From Lagopus muta (Eukaryota > Chordata > Aves > Galliformes > Phasianidae): 64,000 bases of DNA. Below are positions 25,645 to 39,655 of the stretch, piece after piece (within the stretch, counting starts at the first letter, position 1; each line of letters begins with the position of its first letter). Where the stretch lies: assembly GCF_023343835.1 (NCBI RefSeq), contig NC_064437.1, positions 24,651,001-24,715,000 of the forward strand, written 5' to 3'. The notes below the pieces were generated by a model, which was not told the origin of the DNA, did no database searches, and saw only the letters and a program-made list of their open reading frames with translations. The position numbers were made by a program, and so were the translations under genes.

Positions 25645-26410
25645 TTACCACTGTGACTGACACAGCGCTGTCACACCTACAGAGTGACTGATACTGCCAA
25701 AAACAGCCCCCTCACACCTCCTGCGTTACCGACACAACCACAGACCGCCCATTGACACCCTCATGGGACGGGCACTGACAGGGACCAGCCTCTGTTCCAA
25801 CCCCAGTGTGAATGGCACAGTCACAGACCAGCCTGTCATCTCCAAAGCGTGACTGAAATCCTGCGATCGATCTCTGTTACTACCCCAGAGCCGCTGATAC
25901 AGCCCCAACGTGACGGACACTGCAGGGACCGCCCCTCAGTGTGATTGATCCAGGCATGGACCACCCCCATCACACCCTTCAGTGTGACTGACACAGGCAG
26001 AGACCACTCCCAGTGTCACTGAGGCAGGCAGGACCCACCCTATCACCCCCAGTGTGACAGACACAGGCAGAGCCCACCCCCATCACACCCTTCAGTGTGA
26101 CAGACACAGGCAGAGCCCACTCCCACTGTCACTGAGGCAGGCAGAGCCCACCCCCATCACACCCCCAGTGTGACTGACACAGGCAGGGACCAGCCTTGTT
26201 CCTCTCTGAGCATCACTGAGCCCTTTAGACAGGTGCCCATCACACACACCTGTCAGGTGTAACAGCCAGAGACCAGCCTCTGCTCCAGTCCACAGCGTGA
26301 CTGACACAGCGACCACCCTTGCCCCCAGACCCATCTCACTGCCATGTATCTGACAGAGACGAGCCCTGTACAACCCTTCCAGGCTCACTGACAGTTCTCC
26401 TTATCACTCC
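25645..26410. repeat. Imperfect minisatellite beside the CpG island
   Basis: A core like CAGTGTGACTGACACAGGCA recurs with variation, alternating with CAGTGTCACTGAGGCAGGCA. In 25980-26190 two pairs of copies are spaced about 111 bp apart, suggesting a higher-order unit; outside that stretch the copies are more degenerate. It begins a few bases past the CpG island. Confidence 0.7.
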
Positions 26411-28397
26411 TGCAAGGCCAGAGAGACCAGCTCTGCATGCAGCCCTTCAGAGTGAATGACATGCAGCTGCAGCTAGACTGCCATCCAGGACAACCATCCC
26501 ACTGGCACACCAGCCCAAACCTGATGACAGAAGTACCCCCACCTCTGCCCAACAGGGATCAGGCAACTGTCACAGCCTTTTATAGCCACAATGTCCCCTT
26601 CTGAAACAGCTGGTGGCACAGTCGCTCGGTCAGCCCATGGCCCTCATCACAGCCAAGAAAGCTAGAGAACAGCTGGGGTCACACCAGGCATCAAAAAGCA
26701 CAACAGGGGATGGCGCCACCACGCTCACAGAAAGAGCAGAGTGCTCTTTAACACACATGTAATAACCCAGGATGGCTGGATGCACCATGGACACTCACCA
26801 CCAGCAACCCCAGAAGCAGTTCCCCCCAGCAGGGTCAGCCACGTGCCACGATTTGTGCACAACCACCTGCACTACCCACAGAACGGAGAAATGATGCTGT
26901 GAGAGCACTGTGTGTATATGAGCAATCCCTTAAATATACTGGCTGAATGGGAGAAGCCTCCAGATCCAGGACTTTTTGCTAAATCAAATCAGGGGTATGA
27001 TGCCTGTGCTATGCAGATGAGCTGTCATATTGTCTCCCACACAAGACCGTCTCCAAAGGAACCTACACCTACTGCAAATATCCTGCAGCATATGGACATT
27101 TATAGGTCAACCTGGAAAAAGTGAGAATAATGGCTGTCCAAAAAAAGCAGGAGCCCAAATAATTTTCCAGTGTTATTTTGGAAAATGCAGACGAGGAACA
27201 GGGTGAATTATGCATACCTGAGAGCCATTAGAAAATGTCAGATTGCCTCTAAAACACATTAGAAGGAAAAATGACTCCAGCTTTCTCGTGCAATAAAGGA
27301 ATGCAGTAAGTAAATAAGATTCCCTAAGAAAAATCAGTACTGGAGTGGCTTTGAAAATATACTTTAACCATCTGTTGTGGTGCGGATGGAGTCTGAGGCC
27401 TCACCCTAGAAGCCAGGAGCACCACAGGGCTGAAACTCAGACACCTTCACTGCAGGAACAACCATGATGTATAACCCAGGATCTCCTTTCATAACAATTT
27501 CCGAGCAAACCCAGAATGTTTGTTACCCTTCTCTATATGGAGCTAGAAAAAAAGAATAACTTCTGGTGCCAACTCTGTGAAAACAACACATGTGTCTTGA
27601 CAGCATAGTGTTAGATGATTTAAAAATGAAGACTGATCAACAATGCAATATTCTGGGATATTCTGCAATACTGTGGGAGAAAGGGAGCTGGCAGCCCCCC
27701 AGGTCTGTTTGCATTTCCAAATTCCCCTCTAGTGCATACCTGCTACACGTCCCAGTTGTATGCACCATCCTCAGCCTATTTTTCCCCAGCTTCAGCCTCT
27801 GAAAAGAGCTGAACTTCCCGTTGACTAATGTGTCTGCTGGAGAGCCGAGATTTCTATAATTAGCAGCAGAGAGAATTCGGGGAGGAAGGTGGATTTTCTG
27901 GGGGGGTAAATTTGGATGTCGCACATTTAAAAACAAAACACTTTACTTAAACATCAGCACATCGGTTCATAATTGCGGAGCAGGGAAGAAGAGCACGTCA
28001 GCAGTTGGAGAAACATTGAATTTGCAGGGAAGCGACTGAAGCGTTTGCACAGAAGGGGGCAAATGGAGATAAGACAGGCTGTCTTCTGCTTGCATTCCGC
28101 TGTCAGGAAATTTGCACAGCAGAGATTTATCCTTTTTAAAGGAGCATGGAGGAGAAAAGGAAAGCTGTAGAAACACCTGCTTTCCCTTCTCTCCTGTCTG
28201 TAGGGTCACAGGTTCATTGGGCCTGATGGTTTACACAAGGATAATCCCACTGGAATCTGCACATCCACTTGCAGGAGTGTGCTGAGATCCATTCTTACAA
28301 AGGTTGCAGTGTTCAAGGGGGAGAATCCCTCTGCCTTACGCTGTGAGGATGACTAAGGTGCCCATGTTTGCACATTTTTATGACTGTCTTTCCCTAG

Positions 28398-28572
28398 AAG
28401 CGTAGAATCATTAAGGCTGGAAAGACTAAAATCATCTAGTCCAACCACCAGCTCGCCACCCTGCCACTAAATCATGTCACTCAATGTGACACCGACTATT
28501 CTATGAACACCTCCAGCAGTGGTGACTACACCACCACCCTGTGCAGCCTGTTCCAATGCCTCACCAAAAGTG
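28398..28572 (-). repeat. CR1 LINE 3' fragment
   Basis: TAGAATCATTAAGGCTGGAA and AAATCATCTAGTCCAACCAC lead to AACACCTCCAGCAGTGGTGA and CCAATGCCTCACCAAAAG, a minus-oriented CR1 end. Confidence 0.88.
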
Positions 28573-31500
28573 AGTCAAGACATACCAACTCCTCGGCCAG
28601 CTGTTGAGCCAAAAGTGGATGTTTTTTAAACTCCTGCTGTCTGCCATCTTCCATAAAAGAGAAATTTGAAGTTGTAAGGCTCTAGGCGCACTTGGGGCAG
28701 TAGAGAATCTTCTTCACAATACATTGCCTCCACTGAGCGAGAGGTGAATCTGTGCTGTCTCATGTGTACAAGATGGGCATGGAAGTACTGGCAAGCTTTG
28801 TGCAGCAGCACAGCTTTCCAGGCTGGATTGCTCCAGCGTAATGCCCTCATACTGCCCACAGCATGCTATCAACAGGACAAAGAGGACACCCAGCTATGTG
28901 TGAAATGCATAGTGTCAGAGCAAAACTCTTCTTACCCGTGAGGGGCTGAAGGTCTGGTTTGGTTTGTACTTGGCTGCCATCCCAACTTCAGGTAGAACAA
29001 ACTCAGCACATCTCCTTATACCTGGGAGACAGCACAAAGCATCCAAAGTAAAGGCATCAATTCTCCATGTGGTGGGGAAGCAAGCCTAGCTTTTAAAACT
29101 GTCTGCAAGATGGGAGCAAATGAAGTCCTGAATGAGTGCACAAGGGAACAGAACATAATAAAAACGAGACAGGTAATCGCTGACAGATTATCTGGAGACA
29201 CAGCCTAATACAAAACAAACCAGGAGAGATTGCTTAAAAATATCTGATAAGTGAAGCACTGCTCTGGTGATGAGTGCAACAGTGTTCTTGACATCTTCAT
29301 ATTTGCTAACTGGAAACTTGCAATTATTCAGATTAAAAAAGCATCACTTACATGAATCCAAGTAGCATTCTTTGCATTATTTTATGCATCTGTCCTATAC
29401 AGATGCCTCTGTGACTTTGCATGGAAAGAAAACCTTACTTGATGTAAAATAATCCACTTGCCGAGTAAAATTCAAGTTATCCAACATACTTTAGAGCTTT
29501 TTTCCTTTTCAGGGAACTGAAACACAAGGTAATGAATCAGAAAACATCTAGAAAAGAGGTCAAAATGGTCAATCTTGCTCAGATGAAGAATCCACTGGTT
29601 ATCTGCCCTAGATTTAATTAGTGAAAACCACAAGGACTGCCTAGCTCAGCGCAAAGTTTCTGACCTGAGCCAATTTCATATTTGACAGGATGAAATACCA
29701 CTTACTTAGAAGAACAAGCTGCATAACATCTACTAAGCATGCATGAGCCATTGAGGGGCAATGGCTGTGCAAAACCAGCCCCATTTGGACGAAATATATT
29801 TGAGAGAACCAACCAGCAGGGCACAGCCTGCAGGCACATCGCTTTCAGATACCAGGGCTTCCCCAGAGCACAGTTCTGCCTGCTGCGTCCTTTGGGGTGA
29901 CTTTGAAACCAAAGGATCACGGGTAACGCAAAGCAGCCAACATAATCAAAGCCACTGTCATATGTAATAAGTTCCAGATTCCCAAACTGCTTATAAATAC
30001 ATGGTAGCCACATAAAAATTAATGACCCATTGATTGCAAACAGCAAACTACAAGGCAGAAACAGCTTTGTTGATGTATCTATTTGCCATTCTCTGCCCAT
30101 CTTCACACTAAAAATGTTTCTGGTTACGGTTACTGTTAATTGCTTTTTGTCTCAGCAGCAGAGCTAAGAGGTTTCAGCTGAGATGGAGTTTCACTCTCTT
30201 AGGCAATTACACAACCATCCAGATGCACAGAAAATCCCTGCTTTGTAATCCTGGCAAGGCAGAGTGCAGCAAGGTGTCTCAGGCCTGAAGAGAGGCTTCT
30301 GATGTAGAAAAAACACATCTGGTTGACCAAGGAAGCATCCGGGGAGGAAAAAACTGAATTACTCCTCCTCATGCTTCATCTGCCACAGCTTGCGGGTTAA
30401 GAACCCAGCCACGGTTGCCTGAATTTTAGCTCATCAACAGCAAGACACACGGTATTTTCAGACACACCACGTCTTCCAAAGACGTTCCTCCTAAGGAGGG
30501 CTTCCTCGTGCGGTGTCATTATCTCCGACAGATTTGCTTTGGAAATTTCCTCTCGAGGCTCCTCCAAGCTGACAAGTGAATTCTCTGCATCGGAAATATT
30601 TGTTCAGAGGCTGCCAGGCTCATCAGTCACTTCCCGGAGGAGGAGGCGGTCCGGGGGGGATTCTGCTCTTCCTGCTCCTATTGCCCCTGTAAAATGGCTT
30701 CACTGAGTCAACCATGTGCCTGGGCCACTTGTCTCCCCTGCCAGCAGCCACCCACTGACACAAGGAAGGTTATTTTAGTCCTATTTGGGCAGAAGGGAAG
30801 AACAAAGGACCTCCCAGCATAGGACGGCTTGACACACACCTTTGGCCTGATGGTAATTCTTCATGAATCGTAGACGTGATTTATGACATCTCCGTGGAGC
30901 ATCACGGGTGGACAAGGAGAGGATGACCCAATCTCAGGAGGGCGGGTGGCCAAAGGCCTCTGACAGCTCCTGATCTACTTAACGAAAAGCTCCTTCTTAC
31001 AGTTCTGATTGCTTCTTCATCAGTCATTGTTAACGAAGCACTCAGGTACCTTATCTCTGAATGGCAAGATTCCTCGTGTACCCATAAATCAGCCTCTCTC
31101 CAGCAAGAAAGCTCCATTTTCACCTCACTAGCTCTTTCTGAAAGCAAAGGCTCCTCCACATGAAAGAAAAAAAACCCTTCCCATTTTCCTTCTCAGACAT
31201 GCCATGCTACTCTCTTCCCTTTCATATGTTATTTGTTATTTTTCATACTGTGTTCACCAATTATTGAAGTGATTTTGCTTAGACAGAGACAAGCAGAGCA
31301 CAGTGTAGCTTCTTCCTCTTGCTTTTTCATCTCTTGTGATTTTGTCATACGAGTGGAAATTTCATTTGTTCTCTTTGAAAGATGGCTGAGGACTCATTTG
31401 TCATGATTATTCCACTTTTAAGCTTGTGCTGCTCTGCTACGCAGCTGAAACCAGGCAAACCAGTGGTGAACATAACAGGTTATGAGAAAAACTGTTGTCA

Positions 31501-31625
31501 GCTCTTCCTGCTACCAAAAGTACCGTGCTGGATTTTCAGCCTTGCCACTGCTGCTGCGTCTATGGTTTCTAAAGCCAAAAAGATGAAGATTCATTAATTA
31601 ACAAAAGAAGCTGGCAGATAATTTC

Positions 31626-31712
31626 ATGATTAAGGCACTGGAGTGGGACCTGGGAAAAGTGGGTTGATTTCCCAGTCCTGGGTTGGTTGCTATGTGATCT
31701 TATTCAAATCAG
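31626..31712 (+). repeat. tRNA-derived SINE-like fragment (MIR/AmnSINE type)
   Basis: An A-box-like GATTAAGGCACTGGAGTGGG is followed about 40 bp later by a B-box-like GGGTTGATTTCCCAG, then GCTATGTGATCTTATTCAAA, which resembles the GCTGTGTGACCTTGGGCAA core of MIR. The order and spacing match ancient amniote SINEs; the divergence is high. Confidence 0.5.
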
Positions 31713-34587
31713 CGCGTGGAGATAAATGCTCAACGTTGGCATTGCCTGCTCCCCATCGGCTCCAAGTGCTGTGGGTAGGGGCTGCTGCACAGGATTTTTC
31801 TCATTATTAACAGCTGAAGTCTCTCCGTTCCGCTGGGAGACAAATGGAAATAACCCCCAAACTCTCCTTGCATTTCTTGTTACTCAACCGGCCTTCCTTC
31901 GAGGTTGTCATTTTTTCCAGAATCTCCCGTGATTGACTAAATAACTGCTTTTAATGTGTTGGGTTTTTTTTTTTCTTTTTTTCCCCTTTCTTCTGTTTCC
32001 TAGTGAATGCCTTTACCTTCTGTCTGTTGCAAATGTGAACGGTTTTAATTAGGTGCTGTTGAAATGTCTTTTGCAGCTTGGCATCCTGTTCAGTTTCGCT
32101 CCTCTCGTTCTCTTTGCAGTTCTGTTCCTTCCCACATTGCTTATGTTTTCTTGTTTGTGGACTCTTCTTTATATGCATAACTCAATCGTGCTGCACTTCA
32201 ATTTCATCTCTAATAAGCATAAATAGGGAAGAGGACCGATAAAGCCCATCTCTCCAGATGCTCCTCAAATATTCCTCTTTTCCTATGGCATATCCTTCTA
32301 ATGTTTGAGGGCTTCCAGCGGGACTCAAGCACGAAACACCTCAGCCACTCAGCTCAATGGATTTGTTGTGCTTTCAATTATCTTCTTAAATGACATCTTT
32401 TTTTTTCCCTACAACTTCACAGAACGTACTAAGCCTTTGAGTAAGGTCCTTAAAAACAGGGAATTTCTCAACTAACTTGTCAAAGAACCATTAAAGCCAT
32501 TCCTTCATCCCTTCCCATTGCTGTTCTGGAGTTGATGAGCCCTGGAATTCTGCTTTGCCAACCCTTAAATGAGGTCTGGGAGGGTGAATCTTGGCTCCAT
32601 ACCTTCTGGTCACTCAGATGCATTGCACACACGTGAGCTCCCCACGTTGGCCCTGCCTTCCCACCAGGTGCTCAATCACTGCTTCAGGCCATGACTTAGT
32701 GTTTCTGCTACATCTACTTACATTCAGGTTGTCTGGGAAAGTCAGTAATTTCTACTAAGCTGTACTCTGCATTCACTTCCAGGTTTACAAGACAGAGTTT
32801 CACTTTTTTACTTCCTGACCTCCAGCAGCAATACTGCAAAAAACATAAGAAGCAGGGATGGAGTGAAGCGTGACAGTCTGGCAGCTCACCTCTCCAGCAC
32901 TAGGACACAGTCAACTCCACGCCAACCCACCCCAGATGGAGGTGCTCCACACAAAAACCTTTTGGAGCCTCTCACACAAGCTGTTCTAGCGTGTATGCTA
33001 AACCTTTCGTGACCACGTTTCCTTTCCTCACCCCATTGTGTTCCTACTGCATATGCTCTGCTATCATGCAAGCCTACAGCATCTTCTCCCACCCAAAGCA
33101 CGTGCAGCGGATGTGAATTTAAAAGCATGCATTCTGCTACCAGATCTCCCTGCTTACAGTCTTATATTCTCCTCTATGATTGCTGGCTTCAGCCAATCCT
33201 TTTAGCAGAGAAGCAGCAGGAAACATGCCCTCTGAGCAGCCTATGTTGGGGCTGAAGTCAGCTCCCCCAAGAAAAAGACATCTGAAGAGCCAGGATTAGC
33301 AAGCTCCAGACTGTAAGAAAGGGCATGGTAAGATGAATTTTATGATAAGTGATAAACACAGAGCCAATCTTGAACACACTTTGTCCTAATGTTGGCACTG
33401 GTCAAAAGACAAAGAACACTGCTTGGCTTTAGAGTGTCCACACCACCCTTGGAGGTGCTCTGAGGAGGGTTTATCCTGTCCTTGGGAAGCACACATATCT
33501 TCATGGAAGCCCCAGCATAGCTGGCCAGTGAGAGCTTCTGTTCTAATGCTTCCCAGCACAGGCGAGTCTGTCTTTTCTACTTAGTCTCATCAAAGGAGAT
33601 GAGGACACACAGCATCCCCAGTGAATGGCACCTCATTCCTCCCATGCTCCCAGCTGCACATCCCCTGGGCACAACTCCAGGGGATGCCTGTTGGATTTCA
33701 TTCCCTTCAGCTCTTAAGCACTTACTGGAAAAGCAGCAGCAAAGCACAGCAAGCTTAGAGATCTGTCCTGGGCTGACTGTAAAAAGGAAATGGGGTAACA
33801 AGTGATATTTTAGCTGCGGCAATGAAATCCATGTCCTAAAATTCAATTCTTTTGGCTGTATTTCTTAGGAGGATAGAAAGCTTCAATCTGACCTGTGGCT
33901 TGGGTCCTTATTTCACATGTCCTTTCTGCTGCAGGTACCAAGGCACCAGATGTGGCTCGGGGCATGTGGTAGTTCAGGCAGGAGCAGAAGGCTTTGTGAA
34001 ACACCTCTCTGCACAGCTTCCTGCTCAACTTTTCAAGCACAGCGTTGAGGTGACCTCCAGCATCACCGGGCACATTGTTTACCTGGAGCCACCTCTGACA
34101 CATTGCAGGTTGCTCATGCTTAAATGAAATAAGAGAAGCCCTGGATAACTTTGTTCTGACAGGTGCCATGACATTTTCTTTCTACTAGAGGAAACCTCAG
34201 AGACGTTCATGCTTGATGAGGTCTGACTGTTTCCTTGGTTCACGTTTACAAAGGAAATAGGTAAAAATACCCACAACTGGAGGGGAAGAAAAGGAAGCCT
34301 TTGTTCTGCAAGTAGTGGAAACCCTTGCTTCAAGAATTAAGGCAGTTAGAATTAGTGGTTGCTTTTCCAAGTCCTGGCCAAACAGCTGCTGTTTGACGTT
34401 TGTGAGCAAAGTCACTGTACAAAGAGGATGTGTTTGGAAGCAGAGTAGAGCTGCATGCAGGAGGAGAAAACACATGGCTCCTTCCAGCCCGGATTGTGTC
34501 ACGTACTGCATGTCTGGGTGGTAGAGCTGAAAGCATCACATCTGACATGCTCGCTGGCTGTGGGAAGGCAGCTGGGGCAAGGCAGGT

Positions 34588-34730
34588 CATAGAGTCAGAA
34601 TCATTAAGGTTGAACGAGATCACTGAGATCATCAAGTCCAACCATCAGCCCATCCCCACCACGCCTACCTAGCATGCCTCTCAGTGCCTCAACCACACAG
34701 TTCTTAAACACCTCCAGGGATGGTGTTGTA
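34588..34730 (-). repeat. CR1 LINE 3' fragment
   Basis: AGAATCATTAAGGTTGAACG and ATCATCAAGTCCAACCATC lead to AAACACCTCCAGGGATGG. Another CR1 piece in the opposite orientation follows about 225 bp later. Confidence 0.87.
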
Positions 34731-34954
34731 GAGAGCTGCCAGAAAAATTGGTTGTGTTAATGCCGGTGGCAGGCTCAGCCTGAGCAATTTTGTGGTCAAC
34801 TCCTGCAAAGGAAAGCTCAAAAGAGGATGCTGAGCAATGTGCACTTAGTTTTCCCTGATCCTAGGTCAAATCAAAAGCTTGTGGTAGATTTGCACAGCAT
34901 CACTGTTCCGTTTGCATCAGTGGAGATGCAAAGAGCAAATTCTGATCTGTTGAA

Positions 34955-35142
34955 ATGACAGGCTGCCTAGAGAAGTTGTGGGTGCCCCATCTCTGGATGT
35001 ATTCAAGACCAGGTCAGATGGTGCTCTGGACAGTGTCATCTGGTGTATGATCTAGTGGGTGGCAACCCTGTCCAAGGCAGGGGGTTGGAACTGGGTGATC
35101 TTTGAGGTCCCTTCCAACCCAAGCTGTTCTATGATTCTAAGG
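34955..35142 (+). repeat. CR1 LINE 3' fragment
   Basis: It contains AGGCTGCCTAGAGAAGTTGT, GGGTGATCTTTGAGGTCCC and TTCCAACCCAAGCTGTTCTA, ending in ATGATTCTA, the CR1 3' terminal repeat. Confidence 0.92.
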
Positions 35143-36128
35143 AAGTCAGCCCCAACAGGAGAAGGCAGTTAGCTGTGCCAACATAATGGCAGGGAATCCT
35201 TATGGGTGAAGATGACTTGGAGAGATGAATCCAGGGTGGTGCTGGAGATTAAGTGCATGCCACTCAGCTAATGAAAGCTCAGCCTGTGTTTCCAGAGGGG
35301 CTTTCAGCAGCATCAGCAATCAGTGCCCCTGCTAAGATGGTGAGAATAATGGGGCAGCTGGAAAATAAGATGCCAGCAAGCAAGAAATGCTCAGCAATGA
35401 AGACAGATGACTGCAGGAGAGTCTTAAAATAACGTTGACATGCTGGAGAAGAAAGAGATGGAGATGAAGGTAGAAAACCAACCTGTTGGATCAGGTCCCT
35501 TCCCCATCACAGGGTAATGCCCCAAGTTGTCTAGCTACAATGAAATGAGCTTGATAGCAGCTTAATTAGAGTAAAACGTTGGGAAAAATAAATAAATAAA
35601 AGATGTAACTTTTTATGCAAATGGAGAGCAAGTAGGTCCTCAAAAATCATCCCTGGTGAGCAAACAGAGCCTGCTGATCCAGCAAGAAGGAAAGCAAGGA
35701 GGGAGGAGTGCCAGGAGCTCTCAACACAACACAGGTTGGACTCCTCTTGGACCACCCACAGTCCATGCATGGTAGCCTCACGCTCCTTCCCCACGCAGCA
35801 TGTCCAGCTGGCAGTGAGGAACCAGACACCGCCAGCTCCTCGGCTTCATCAATATTTCAATGGATATTGGTTTTTACTGTAAGAGACATCACTTCTTGTT
35901 AATTTGAGTGCTAGAATGGCACTGGCAGGCAGAATACTTTGGCTCCAAACAAACCCCGAGGGAAAAAGGGAAATATATTCCTAAGAACAACAATTGGAAA
36001 GAATCTAATTCAATAATAGATTCGGTTTGGTATCGTTCTGGCACCAGCAGTCGTCTTCCTGTTATTTTTAGGTTCTGATGACGCCAACAGGTTTGATTTT
36101 TTAATTTTTTTAAAAATTGTTGCTGTTA

Positions 36129-36131
<3 letters not shown>

Positions 36132-36161
<30 letters not shown>
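36132..36161. repeat. Poly(A) tract, 30 nt
   Basis: An uninterrupted A30 lies in AT-rich DNA. It could be the tail of an old retroposed sequence, but I see no recognisable body or target-site duplication. Confidence 0.9.
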
Positions 36162-36163
<2 letters not shown>

Positions 36164-38945
36164 CCATAGTTTAATCACATTGAATGAAACCGTAATTATT
36201 TTTAGAATTTAAGACTTTGTACATCTAGATCTTCAGCAAAACATGCAGAGGTTTGCCTGAGCCCAGAGAGAAGGATAAGGCTGCTTCTTTGGCTTTTGGA
36301 GACGAGGACAGAAAACAAATATGTTTTTCTAGCAAGAGACTAACAGGGTTTTAGATGAAGCATATTACACAGCCCAAGAGGCAGAATTTACGTTTATAAA
36401 CACAAAACAAACATCAAAATCATCTCTTTTTATGTGACAGCTCCTTTCATTGTGCTTTATCCTTCCAAGGAATTAGTCACAGAGGTATTTATTTGGGATA
36501 TTAGCTGCAATAGCTACACAAATAGGCACCAAACATTACGAATGCTTGGCCCCATATTGTTTGTGACTTCCACTAGGTCGTGAAATACTTGATCTGTGAA
36601 AAAAAAGCCTGTTTTGAAGAGAGTTTCCCCATGACTTCCTTTGCTTTGTGCATCACGAAGGCATTGTTTGTGCACTGTGCAGCAGAGCAGGGACTGCAAA
36701 TCCAAACTAAGCCAGGAGGGCTCCCAGGAGAGACAGGGTAAGGGAAGTACATCAGCATCAGCCCTACTCTTGGAGTGCAGCAATGGAGAAGAGCTGTTCC
36801 TCTTGTACCCCAAACCAACCTCAAGTGCAGCCAATAGATGAGGCCTGATGAAGGGTTGCTCACCAAAGGGATACTCACCTCGCTCCAGGTCCAACCCAGC
36901 TGATGTCTACGGTTCCCAGAAAGAGGACAGAGATTTCTTATTCATCAATGGAAATGCCTTCTCTCGTGTTTCATTTCACTCCTGTTTTGGGAAAGGGATG
37001 AGAACAATCCCATTATTGGTCTTAATGGTAAACTTGAGAGGAAGATCAACCGAAAAAACAATGCCAAAACAGAGTGAAGAGCGAACGAGCAAAAGAGCAA
37101 AGGGAGGGATCTCTTTGAATGCACCCATCTCTCCCCAGGATATGTTGGCCAAGGGAAGAACAGTGAAGAAACAAACCCATCAACTCCTGAGAGCTCCGTG
37201 CCCTCATTCAGTGATGACAACCTCCAGAGCAAAAAAGGACTATCATCCAGAGCCACCCAAATTGACAGTGAAACTCTCCCAAAAGCCATTTGTGTTGCTG
37301 TAGGCTTGGCCATACCCATCATCCTGCGCAGGCTCACGGATACAACAACAGAGGCACACCAACCCCCCACAAATAAAGTAATTTGTACTTTGGGTCAGCA
37401 CGCTCTGAATCTGCTTGTGGAATTTACTGCCAGGCTTGAGGCATTTTCTGTTCTTGCTCGAGCACTTGGTATGAAGAGACACTGGTTACAAATCTGCTTG
37501 CCTATGAGGAATGAGATGCAAACTGTAAACTCCTGTTTTGAAGAGTTTGTTCAGCTAACATGTCACTTCTAGGCTCTGAGTTATACAAGATCTCATTTTT
37601 CAAAGGTTAAAAAGAAAGGACTCCTGAACTCTTTCCAGTTTCTGCTTCTTTTTTCCTGCTTTTCTCTCTTTAAAAACAAAAAAAATTACAATTACAAAAG
37701 GTATTTGCAAAACATTTTTTTTTTCTCGGATAGCTTCTGGCTGCTTTCATGCTGAAATTTGGCAGTCAGCATGCATTTCTTATTCAAGAACAGACATAGA
37801 TTCTGCACTTTAAAACTTGAGGTGGTTACAGACCCAAGAGATTTTTTTCCCTTTTCAAACCTGCATTAAAAATTGTGCACAACCCTTTTTTTTTTCCCCT
37901 CCTCGTTGTTGTTTTTAAAGAAAAAGCTACAAGGACGTGTATTAGCACCAGCCAATTAGCCCCACATCGCCTGGGCAGCTCCTGCAGAAAGTGTTTTTTA
38001 ATCAATAATAAAATCCTGGGAGATGATGAATTTCTACAGCGGGACATTTTAATAGCAAGGAATGAAATGGTTTCAGATGTAGGATGGGCTTTATACATCT
38101 GTTGGGCACCTGATCAAGGACAGCCCTACCTGGGGCTGCACTGTGTGCTTAGGGGCTGGTGATGGTGCTGTAGGGTGAAGGAACTGGGAGAGGGAACAGC
38201 GAGCTCCTGGTCTGATCCTGCTTTCACATCTATCCATCACCTTTCTCCCTGGAGCTACAGGGAGGCACACGCATCTAATTTTACATTTGAAGTGGTAGAA
38301 ATGGTGGCTGCTCTTTCCGCTTCCCCACAACAAACATCTCTGCAGATTGTAAATCCTACACCCCCCAGTAGCTGGTTTGATATGCACAGCTTCTTAGTGC
38401 TTGCTCGGACCAGTGCCTTCGGGTAGCTTTGAAAAATATGAGAAATTAACATTTGAAAAGGTATTCCCACACACTCTTTGAGCAGGAAACGTGGCTTCCT
38501 TCTCCACCCACTTTATCGCTAAGCAGCTTGGAGATGCATAATGGAGACTTTCACGGCTGCTGTGGTTTAAAACCATCAGCCAGGCTGCGATAATCTCTTG
38601 AGCATGTCTTTGCTGAGGGAGAAAACTGGATGGGGAACAGCACCTAGATACCCATGGATTGTCTCTGCCACTGCTGAGGGCTTTCTATAGACCTGTGCTT
38701 CATACATCCTTGAGTCCATGTGTGTAACCAAGCTATGGGCAGTTTGAAGCTGCCTCCTGAACAGGCCAATTTGCTTCCCATTGCTGCCCCTTAGGGCATT
38801 ATCACATAAACATGCCTGGTTTGGGTCTAGAACCCATGTTAACCCTCCTCCTTGTGCTGACAGGCAGTTTGACTGGAGCTAAGCTGGGGTAGCACAGGGA
38901 AGGGACCAGCGAGATCTCGAGATAAAAAGTCCAGGAAAGGGCTGT

Positions 38946-39035
38946 TATAGAATCATAGGAACGTTAAGGTTGGAAAAGATCACTAAAATCATTACATACA
39001 ACCATCAATCCATCACCATCAAAGCTTTATGGGCA
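38946..39035 (-). repeat. CR1 LINE 3' fragment (short)
   Basis: ATAGAATCATAGGAACGTTA and AGGTTGGAAAAGATCACTAA match the minus-oriented CR1 end; the rest decays quickly. Confidence 0.8.
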
Positions 39036-39424
39036 AAAAGCCAGCAAGTGTTTTAGATGTTCTACCACGCTGAACACAGATGCAAAATTTCGACTATTAG
39101 AGCACAAAATCTGTGAGCTGAACCTCTACTGAAGGACACATTTCAATGCAGATATAACCTGGTACCTTCCTGAGAGGAAAAAAAAACAACAAGAAAAACA
39201 GCCCCAGTTTGCCATCCAGGCCTCAGTGTTTCCTTGCCCATTTTCTCATGTGCACCAATCTGCCAAGCCAGATGTACAAATGTTTTGTGTGGGCAAACAG
39301 GCACTTGTATGGGCAAACATTGCCCTGATGCGTGCGTTCTCATGGGCATGAAATCAGGCAGTGCACAGAGGCAACAAGCAGCAATGGGGCTGGGGGGGAC
39401 ACATCACAACCTTGTGTTCCCAGC

Positions 39425-39655
39425 AAGTTGAACCTTGCTGGCATTGCCACACAGTTGATTAGGAGAAATGCTTTCTCTGAAAGAGCAGAGGTGCACTGGC
39501 ACAGGCTGCCCAGGGAGGTGATGGGGTCACTGTCCCTGGAGGTGTTACATGGGGATGTGGCACTGAGGGACATTGTTACTGGGCACGATGGGGGTGGGTT
39601 GGGGTAGGACTTGGGGATCCGAGATGTCCTCTCCAACCTTAGTCATTCTATGCTC
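39425..39655 (+). repeat. CR1 LINE 3' fragment
   Basis: GCACTGGCACAGGCTGCCCA, GGAGGTGTTACATGGGGATG, GTGGCACTGAGGGACATTGT and CTCTCCAACCTTAGTCATTC follow the CR1 order to its 3' end in plus orientation. Confidence 0.9.

Noticed and set aside
36001-36025. Seven-base inverted repeat GAATCTA...TAGATTC
   Set aside because: It is too short to stand out from chance in 64 kb.
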